Assembly: GCA_037577475.1 (NCBI GenBank)
Contig: CM075195.1
Span: 25,687,399 to 25,751,398, forward strand
DNA: 64,000 bases
From: Chaunax sp. Z400
Taxonomy: Eukaryota; Chordata; Actinopteri; Lophiiformes; Chaunacidae
Reading direction: 5' to 3'
Shown: in pieces, positions 1 through 10,909 of the stretch
How the letters are laid out: each line of letters opens with the position of its first letter
Numbering within the stretch: the stretch's first letter is position 1
The notes under the pieces: model-generated
Database searches by the model: none
What the model was told of the DNA's origin: nothing
What the model saw: only the letters and a program-made list of their open reading frames with translations
Made by a program: the position numbers and the translations under genes

Positions 1-79
1 TCTCCTCCTCTTCTTCATGGTGCTCATTGCTGGCAGGAGGTGCGTGGGTCATGGGCTGCACCATGCATGTAGGTTTAGC
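1..79 (-). CDS. usp19: usp19 exon U11, partial: acidic run before the catalytic core
   Basis: The acceptor is tttcag at 80-82. Reads AKPTCMVQPMTHAPPASNEH, then HEEEEE at the window edge. In human the matching acidic run directly precedes the UCH domain with its GNTCFMNS nucleophile box, which must lie just outside this window. Confidence 0.93.
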
Positions 80-3000
80 CTGAAAGAGAGAAAATTTAAG
101 TTGACTCTGCAAATTAGACCAATTAAATGTTCATCGTCACTGCTACTTTATACATACTGGGCTACACTGAAACATAAATTTTTTTGTAATTAGTTTGGTT
201 TATCCAGTTTATATTTCTTCTGTACTGACATTCCTTTACTAAGACTAATAATATGTTGCCAATCCAGCCAGTGTACTACCTACACTTTCCTTTTCCACAT
301 CTCTTCAGTCTATAGGAGTAGTTATCTTTCAGTTTACCGTGGTAACAGTGGGCTCTGTTTTGGTGATAGCAACGTGCTCAGAGACAGAGTGAGGAGCCAC
401 AGTGTCCAGACTACCATCCTCCACTCTGGATGAAGCCTTGGGGACCTTGGCTTTCTCCTCCCCAACCCTGGGAGACTCCTTCTTGGTTGGCAGGCTGTGC
501 TCGCTGCTTCCTGGCTGGCACTTCTCCATGCAGGTGGGGCTGGACGACACAGCCACTTTGGCGCCACCCACTGCACCTTAAACAGAGGAGAATGGCACTT
601 GTGGTTAGAATGAAATGTCAACAGGAAACTAGACAGTGGTCCACGTGAACAGCTAAAACGTTGGTATATAATGTATGGCATCTTAAGTATTTTCCAGGCA
701 GACTAAAGAAAAACTCTGTTCCTATAATTTGGAATCATATCATACCAATGAGGAAATGCCTTGGAAAAAATGTTGTCTTCAAACTCAAATAAATCATCTT
801 TTTTATGGTCACCTTTTTTCTCCATATATCTTAAATGATATGTTTGCTTCTACTGCCTTTGTTTTTATGTTTTTGCTGGTTCAGTCAACCTGTGTGTACC
901 AGCTGAACCATCTCAGTTACATAGTTCTTTACAGAAAACTTCAATGGAAATTACTAGCAGTAATTTAGAATTTACTGAAACATAAAATAAATTGTTTGTG
1001 AAACTATCTTCATTGCTATTTTGAACCATTTCATGGGCACAGAGCATTGGGGGGAGAGGATAGCCATGCTGTTTCAGTTCAGTATCATCAAGTTAGGAAT
1101 TACTTCACCAACTTTCTTGGCAAGGACGGTGGATAATATGTATGCAGATGTAGCGTTCGTCAACGCTGTGCAGATGTAGCGTTCGTCAACGCTGTGCAGA
1201 TGTAGCGTTCGTCAACGCTGTGCAGATGTAGCGTTCGTCAACGCTGTGCAGATGTAGCGTTCGTCAACGCTGTGCAGATGTAGCGTTCGTCAACGCTGTG
1301 CACACGTAGTGTTCGTCATCGCTGTGCACACGTAGCATGTGTCAACACTGTGCAGATGTAGTTTGTTAACACTGTGCAGATGTAGTTTGTTAACACTGTG
1401 CAGATGTAGTTTGTTAACACTGTGCAGATGTAGTTTGTTAACACTGTGCAGATGTAGTTTGTTAATGCTGTGCAGACGTAGCATGTTAACGCTGTGCAGA
1501 TGTAGCTTGTTAACGCTGTGCAGACGTAGCATGTTAACGCTGTGCAGACGTAGCGTTTGTGAACGCTGTGCAGATGTAGCGTTTGTTAACGCTGTGCAGC
1601 TGTAGCTTTCGTCATCGCTGTGCACACGTAGCATTTGTTAACACTGTGCAGACGTAGCATGTGTCAACACTGTGCAAACGTAGCATTTGTCAACACTGTG
1701 CAGATGTAGTTTGTTAACACTGTGCAGACGTAGTTTGTTAACACTGTGCAGACGTAGCATTTGTGAACACTGTGCAGACGTAGCATTTGTGAACACTGTG
1801 CAGATGTAGTGTTTGTCAACACTGTGCAGATGTAGTTTGTTAACGCTGTGCAGATGTAGCGTTCATCATCGCTGTGCACACGTAGCTTTTGTTAACACTG
1901 TGCAGACGTAGCTTTTGTTAACACTGTGCAGACGTAGCATGTGTTAACACTGTGCAAACGTAGTGTTTGTCAACACTGTGCAGATGTAGTTTGTTAACAC
2001 TGTGCAGACGTAGCATTTGTGAACACTGTGCAGATGTAGTTTGTTAACACTGTGCAAATGTAGTGTTTGTCAACACTGTGCAAATGTAGTGTTTGTCAAC
2101 ACTGTGCAAATGTAGTGTTTGTCAACACTGTGCAGATGTAGTTTGTTAACACTGTGCAGACGTAGCATTTGTGAACACTGTGCACATGTAGCTTTTGTTA
2201 ACACTGTGCAGACGTAGCTTTTGTTAACACTGTGCAGACGTAGCATGTTAACACTGTGCAGACGTAGCATGTGTCAACACTGTGCAAATGTAGTGTTTGT
2301 CAACACTGTGCAAATGTAGTGTTTGTCAACACTGTGCAAATGTAGTGTTTGTCAACACTGTGCAAATGTAGTGTTTGTCAACACTGTGCAAATGTAGTGT
2401 TTGTCAACACTGTGCAAATGTAGTGTTTGTCAACACTGTGCAAATGTAGTGTTTGTCAACACTGTGCAGATGTAGCGTTTGTTAACGCTGTGGAGATGTA
2501 GCGTTCGTCATAGCTGTGCACACGTAGCTTTTGTTAACACTGTGCAGATGTAGCGTTTGTGAACACTGTGCAGATGTAGCGTTTGTTAACACTGTGCAGA
2601 TGTAGCTTTTGTTAACACTGTGCAGATGTAGCTTTTGTTAACACTGTGCACACGTAGCTTTTGTTAACACTGTGCAGATGTAGCTTTTGTTAACACTGTG
2701 CAGATGTAGCTTTTGTTAACACTGTGTACACGTAGCTTTTGTTAACACTGCGCAGATGTAGCGTTTGTGAACACTGTGGAGATGTAGTATTTGTTAAGTC
2801 TGTGTAGATGTTGAGTTAACACTTTGTAGATGTCGTATTAACGATGTGTAGATGTAGACCTTGTGTGGCAGGGGCCTCCAATCCGCCCCAGCGCTGGCTG
2901 TGCCTCTTCTTCAGGGTGATGTCAAGTCGGGATGGGGTGAAGGAGTAGTTGCACTGCTCAGGTTGGATCAGGTTCCTGATGCACAGGACATAGAAATATA

Positions 3001-6000
3001 GACAGGTCTGATTAAAAGACAGGTGTTTTACCCACTGAGGACTAAGGTTGAGACATTTAAATTATTTCAATTATGATAAAGGATGTCAACTACCCAGGCT
3101 TTCCTAATATGATGGGAAAGCTCTGCCATCAAAAGTTGCTCCTTTGAAGACTTAGTAATATAACCAAGGATAAATATCCAAGAAAAATCTTTTTTCTTTC
3201 TCCACTACTCTCATTTAGAACAAGCACAGTTTTGTTTATTCATGGCTCCTCAGGCCCGGACAAAGCATGTGTGAAAATTAATTAAATTCTGTCTAGGAGT
3301 TTTGAGAAGATTCCTTGATAGGTAGAGACGGACAAGGGTAACCCGATAGGCATAAAAACAAAGTGAAAAACACAGGATTGGTTACCTGAGTTTGATTTGC
3401 CACTTGAAGACTGTGCTCGGTCCACAATCTGAATGAAGCCGCAGAAAATTAGCATCACTGCAAAAGGATAACAAAGAAAGATTCACTGGTTGTTTAAGAC
3501 ACAGACGTAATCATCCTACATCTGGAGCATATTCACATCCACTACCTTGTCTGGAAGATGAGGGTGAAGTCCTGTTCCCTGAAGATGACCTTGGCTGTCT
3601 CCCTGCAGATCCCCTTCATGTAGACATTAACCACCATCAGGTCTGTGCCCTTCTCGTATGAATCATTCTTCACAAACTGCAGGTTAACCATCGGCTCCAG
3701 GGCTGCAGAAAGTTATTACAGTCAACAAACATGTATTTAAATCAGTGCTGACAAACTGAAGAGCAACAAACCTGGTTGAGCATGTGTCATACTTTGTTAT
3801 AGCTACATCCATCTGACAAACACAGATTTTGTGTCAATAAATCTAATGAAAAACAGTCAGTGAACAATCAAACAATGAGAATTGTAGCAAAAACACATGC
3901 ATGATAATTTGATCCTATGGTTCTCTGCATTTCCAGAACTTTCTCAACTTACCTTCCTGTTGCTTTAATTCCAGAGGAGGCTCCTCCTTCGACTGGTCAT
4001 GCTTCTCCTCTTCATCACAGCTGCCCAGCCGTGGGGATAGACTGGGTGACTGGCCTCGTTTGACAGCCATTCCAGCAGCTGGTATTGATCCTGCCTCTCT
4101 TGATCCAAGCTGCTGGTGGATCACAGCATCTTGCATTGATTCTTGCTCAACAGGCTTTTTCTCTGGCATATTGTTAATTCTATGTCCCTGTGTTTCTGGA
4201 GAAGTAGAGTCCACCATGTTGTTGAGGCGGTCACTGTTGCTGACTGGAGCTGCTGATTGGCTGTCACTGCCGTGTGCTATTGTTCCAGACCGGTCTGAAG
4301 ACTGGCTTCTCCTCTCTACCACCTGAATCAGATAAGACATAGTAAGTCTTTGGCTAAAATGTCCTAAGAAGAACTTTCACTCCCTCTGGCCTTACAGGCA
4401 CTGACGACACAAGTGAATATCTAGCAATGGATGCTGCACTTTTGGCAGGGTTTCCACAGCTCCCTCTCTCCCTCTCATTACAGCAATTATCAAGATGTAC
4501 TCAAATTAATTGATTCCAGTCAATACAGAGGCCATCTACAGTATATTATGAGTTAATTCTTCCAAAAGTGTCAACTTTTTTGACACTAGCTACTGAGAAG
4601 ACACTTCAAGCTGTGTAAAAACTGACAAAGAATAATGTTTAATAAAATTACGGTGAAGGAAATAAGTAGCCAACATAAACCAAAAACCAAAATAAACAGG
4701 TTAAGTGTAAACACAGGAACAGTATAGTGTACTAAAGTATAGAACACTGTAAGAACTAGGGGACATAGTGCATACCTCCATCAAGCAAATTCATGAGTCC
4801 TACTAGGGTGAAGCCATGACCCGCCTTACTCTGCCTCTGATTGGCTTGGTATGCCGATGATATTTCTCATGTAGGTCCTCAATGAAATGAATTGACTATG
4901 TGAGAAGCATCATGGTCATACCAAGCCAATCAGAGGCCGAATAGGGCGGGTCATGACATCACTATAGTAGTATTCATAAAAAAAATCATAGATCCGTACC
5001 ATCTTCTGGATAAGCCTCAGAATATAATCACCTGTTTCCCTCCCCAGGCCCACCTTTCCACAAAATTTCATCCATTGAAAACATTTACAGTTATCCTGCT
5101 GACAAACAAACAGCACCGATCAACAACCTCCTCCTTCTCTCATTGGTGCAGGTAAAAGGCACTACGACCCAAAACATATTACAAAGGAGACTCGGTTACT
5201 TCCAGAAGAAGAAAATAATTATGTTGGAATGGTCCAGGCATTCACAAGATATAAAAAGGAATTTTTAAATTTGTGGAAGGAAATAAAGATCAAAATTCAC
5301 CAGCTGGCTCTACAGAATGTTAAAGTCTGTCTGTGTGGAAGAATGGGCCAAAAACCCACTTGTGAAAGATTAGTTTCTACATACAGAATCTTGAAGGCAT
5401 CACTGCAAACAAAGGCTTCTCTGCAAGTGTTACAGAAACTTCACTTAATGTGTTCCTGGGTCATTCCCTTTTATTACCTCAACCAAGGAGGTTATGTTTT
5501 TGCCTGTATCTGCCTGTTGGTTCGATTATTTGTCTGTCAGCAGGATTACATGGAAATTAATAATGAAATGATTTACACAATACTTGAAGGCAGAATGTGG
5601 CATGGACCAGGCAAGAAGCCAATAAATTCTGGTGCCCACACCGGCCAGATGGTGTTCTTAACTGTACTCACATAAATCACAGTGCTAAATGTGTTTTCCT
5701 CTTAGAAATGAAACTCTAGTCCTGCAGTTGTGCATCGATCTAGTTTGAAACGAGATTCATTATTTTGAATAAACTGAAAATAATGATGTCTGAGAAAAAT
5801 CTTTTCACTGTAATAGAAAACTTAATACCTTTACATTTAGGAATTTATTGATAATGGAAAATAATAATTTAGGTGTGGCAACAAAATATTTGATAAAAGA
5901 TTGACAATTTCTAATGATACAGTTGAAACCTCTGCACTACAGCTGTTTTTGCTAACATTAGCTTGACACACTGAAGAAGTAGAATAAGCAGCTTGTTTTT

Positions 6001-9000
6001 AGGCACTTATATAATATATGACTGCACATTATAACTTTTAAGCACTAAAATTCAGTGTTTTTCAGTGAGATTTGCTGAAATAAATATGTAACAGACTAGT
6101 TTTTCTTACATAGCCTAATTTTCACACACTAAATGAAAGCAAGTCAATTGGAGTGTTCTGGGGTGTTCAGTGAACAACCAACATGTCAACACATTTCTCA
6201 CCTGAGGTTTGTTGAAATGACTGTCGGCAGCGGCAGCAACTTCTGGTTTATGCTCCTGGCCACTGCCTAGTGTCTCTGACCTGTTGTCTTCATCACTGCA
6301 TTGTGTCTGCGGGGTTAAACATGTGGGCTGATGTAGATATGGAGCTTTACCATTAGCTACTGTAGACTTGACAGAGTGTGTGTCCCCAACAACCGGCAAC
6401 ATGACCTCCTTGGTGGTCTTGGGTGGCTGTCCAGTTGTGCGTTTGGCGCTGGGTTCCTGAGACTGCTGATTGCCCCTCAGCACTGAAAGGGGCTTGATGG
6501 CGGTGGCTGAGACATCCCCAGCTCCCGTTACCCCTACAGAGTCCGTAGCAGCTGCTTTGTTTTTCATGCAGCGCTTGACACCCCGCTCAGCTTTGCTACT
6601 GCTGCATCTTGTATCGCTATGTGCAGGTGAGGAGGGAGGCTGGGGCCGGAGTTGTGACTGCGAGGAGGACAGTTTGGGTTTGTCTGATGAATCCAAGGCA
6701 ACAGGTTTCACTTGCAGCTCCTTGTCCTTTTTGGTCTCTGTGGGCACTGCCTCCTTCTCCTTCTTGTTTGACTGAAGCAGAACATAGAAAATAAAACTCT
6801 TGTTTTAAGAAAGCAGATTGAGCTGAAGACTAGCTGAACGAGCTGACAAATTTTCACAGATAATTAGACGTGTTGCAAAAACATTAATTGATGAAGATAA
6901 AGACAGGACGGAAATGTGCTCATCCATCATCAAAGGACAAAAGAAATCTTTGGTATCTTATGGGACTCACTTTAAGTGAAGGCCAGATGTGAAAGGGAAT
7001 CTTCTTCTGCATTATGACATGCAGGAAACCTCCTTTCTCCTTGTACTGGACTCTGCTACAAGAGGCCTCAATTTCCTCCTGCAACTGGCAGCTCCACTGC
7101 CGTCCATCTGAAATATGATGACATGCATATACATGTTATTAATACATAACAGCATGCAGACACTCAAATAGAAGAACAGCAGTAAACACACTGACACACA
7201 TCTGATTTTAACATATACAGTATGTTTAAGTTACAACAACTGTGGTTAATCTCTTGAAACAGGTTCAGTTGTATCCATTCTTCTGTTGTGGGGTTATTTT
7301 ATATTCTTAACCTACTTCTTCCACTCTAGTAGTTTCTGTTTATGCTACATGCATTATTATGACTTACCTGGAAAGCAAACATGGCAGTGTGTATCAGTGA
7401 AGGTTGTGGCGATATCTTCTATCCTCTGAGCTGCCCCCCCACAGCGAAGTCTAACAGTCACTTCATTGACATTCTGCTTCCAGTCCACAAACACATCTGA
7501 AAGATACAAAGAATGGGACAGTCACTTAGATGTGGTTGGCACTTGAAGGGTTAAATAAGAGAAAAAGCTGTCAATCCAATCTTGATATTGTGGGTGCAGA
7601 AAGAAAATGCAGATATTTATATGGACAAATTTTTAAAAAAAGGCACAGCAAAATAGCCAGGTTGTGTTTTTAAGTTAGACCAGTGTATCTTCACTAGACA
7701 CACACATTAAAATGCCCCTGCTCACATAACTACATAGGGTATACCAATGCACTCATATGCCTAGGTGGGTCTGCCTATCTAACATTATCTGTGCCACACA
7801 AACTGTTCACTGAGTAAACAATTCCACAAAAGCATGAAATTACTGTTACACCATGTTATTTTCAAGGTAGGATCATGAGAGGAAACTTTGACAAAAATAT
7901 GCCGACATGAAAATCAAAACAAACATTCTACATTTTATATTGTGACCTCAAAGTAGTAGCAGTGATTGACGATGAAATCCAAGTACCAAATCCAAATTCC
8001 CTGCCAGCAAATTAATCATAGTTGGATCATACAGAAGGATACAGTTGTACTTCCAGTAGTCACACTACAGTATACTCTGTAATGACTGTAAAACATCATA
8101 CTGATATTCATGATACAAACACTTCAGCACAAATAATATTTTAAAATATCACTGCATATCAATAAAAATATCATACTTTATAAATGATCATAGAACTTAT
8201 GTTTATTATGATTATCATTACAATATCCAAAAACGACCACCCAAGGCATCTCAGTATGTTTACAATAATTGAGATAATTTATCAAATTTTGAACTAGCAG
8301 CAACAACAAGCATGAAATACTCAGGATCCACAGGTGCGTTTCATTAAATAAAGACAGGAAGAAGTTATTTAAGTTATCCCTTGTAAATTGTATATCTGAG
8401 AAAAAGTTGTATTTTCAAAATCAAACAAGAGACATCTGAAGATGACATATCCATCCACCCACATCCCATCAAAAACTGTGGAACAAACTAACGTATGACA
8501 TATCCTTGTTTTCTTTGAAGAGGGTGGAGCTGTGTATATTGTTTAGGATATTTGCTGTGGACAACATTAAGATCATCTTTCCATGGAAAAGTCAGAAAAA
8601 TCAAAATCGAAATATTAAAGGCCATAACTATTCATCATGGTTAATTTGTGTGCACAATTTGTATAGTTTGCGAGATATGCTCTGCACAAGATGACTACCA
8701 CTAAGGTTCAGCTTAAAAATCACGTTCAGATGGACAACAAAAATAAACAAAAACAAATCAAATTTGCAGAAAATTCAAAATGTCAAAAAGAACAACTACT
8801 TATCATGGTTAATTTATGTGCTAAATTTGTGTACAAGGACACAAATGCTGTCACTACTGGGAATACAAATGTTCAAATGTGCCTAAAACATGAAAATGAG
8901 CACAAGAACAGAGAAAAGAATTATGACACCCACACCCTTAGGGCCTCCACAAGGCATGTGTGAAATATCATCAATTCTGTCCGGCAGTTTTTGAGGAGAT

Positions 9001-10830
9001 GTGGTGGACCATGTCCTGTTACACACAGACACTAAGATTTTCACCAGCATCCTCTCATTACCAACAACATGATATCACAATATTTGAGAGATGTTACTGA
9101 GGATGAGTGAGTACATCATTATCTGGATCTGTACCTGTGTCAGTTCAAGCAGCTAAATAATCTGTCTCCATAATCTTATTCAGAGTGAACGGATTAAACC
9201 TGAAGTTGGTGGTGTTTAAACCAGAAATGTTGATCTAAGACTAAAATTGCTCTGTGTTGATCAATAGTTGGTATAATTATTTTTCATTAGAAAATGATTT
9301 AGAGAGCAGCCTCAGAACTGAGTTTCAGATTGATGTTTTGGATCATCTATTTACAAAATAAGTTTTAAATAAACTTCCTTCGATAAGGTTCAGTCAGTGA
9401 CCCAGAGAGGATTTTCCTTCATCATGTTTCTCAGATGATACACATACTCAGAGAAGAGAAGAGAATGAGCACTATCCATTTACATGTTGAAAAGAGTAAA
9501 CGAGTGATTTCTATTTTGTGGGTTTGATCTAAAAATGACATAACAGAGAGCCGTGGCAGGTTTACTGCAGGAATCTTAAAGCAGAGATGAGCAGCACTAT
9601 CATCATGATGAGAGCTTGCAGGTTATCTGATAAGCATCTCTTAAATGTTAAATACTAACTCAGAGGTTAATAATATTTAAACTTCAACATTCCAGGCCAT
9701 CCTCCTCCTCCTCCTTCCCCCCCTTCCCTCCTTGGCATTACTTTTGAGAGAGATCAGCTTTCAGAATACATAGTAGTAGAATGCAGAGGCAATTATGTAA
9801 TATGAGAACAAGCACATTAATAAACATTTACAGTTGGCACATTGAGGGCAACCAAAATGCTGATGAGGCCTGGGATATAATTGACCTACAGGGATTAGTG
9901 AGCAGATTCTCTACATAAGGAACACAATGTCTTTCTGGAGTACATATAAGGATAGATACATAATCTCACGGGAAAACCACAAATCTAATTTATATATTTG
10001 AAAATAGGGCCGCAGTAATCGATTCTTTCAATCGAGTAGTCTATTGATTATTCTGGAGATTAATAAAGTAATCGAATACGAAATATTGAATGCTCTGTAA
10101 TTTTATTCATTAAATCACTTTTGCTTTATTCAAGAGCAATAGTAATATACAAAAGAGAAAATAAGACAGGTCTCTTAAACGAACAACTAATTGCTTCGCT
10201 TTTGGGACAAACAACATGTTAATGCTTAAATTGCAGTAATACTGTATCCACCTCTGCAGTGTGCATTAAAACAAATAAAATGATTCATCTGAAACTGAAA
10301 AAACAGAGTCCTAACATTAACATTCAACAAGCTTGGCTTTTTCTGACTGAATTGTCTTCATTGCACTGGTAACTGGTTTTCTAAAGAAAATATTTTCCAA
10401 AAAAAAAGTGCATTTAGGTGCTACTGGCATATTACATTCCTGGTTTTAAAGAGTTGTTTTTTTTTATTCAAAAAGTATAATTTTATCTATATAAACAAAA
10501 CCCATTTAGTGCATTTCAGTGCTACATTAGACTGTGCTTGGTTTTAAAGAAGTAAACATTTTCTCAAGTGGAAAAACAAATAAAAAAATTAAAAAAAACA
10601 TTTCAAATCACCTTTTCAAAAAAGGTACACATACAACTTAAAACTTAGGCATAATAATAAACACTGCCTGTAAGCTGTGCAACTTCATTTTCAGTGCTAA
10701 AAGGTTCAAGTCTCAGGCATAACATCAGCCTTTCTGGCATCTGTAGGCAAAAACCAATGGAAAGGAAGGTAATGAGAGCTAAAGTACATTAATTTACTAT
10801 GTTGAAGGGACGCCCTACACCTGCTGATCC

Positions 10831-10909
<79 letters not shown>

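Noticed and set aside
1143..2858. CRISPR-like array
   Set aside because: Units are directly adjacent with no unique spacers, in a vertebrate intron.
4060..4326. Plus-strand 88-codon ORF
   Set aside because: Antisense shadow of usp19 exon U6.
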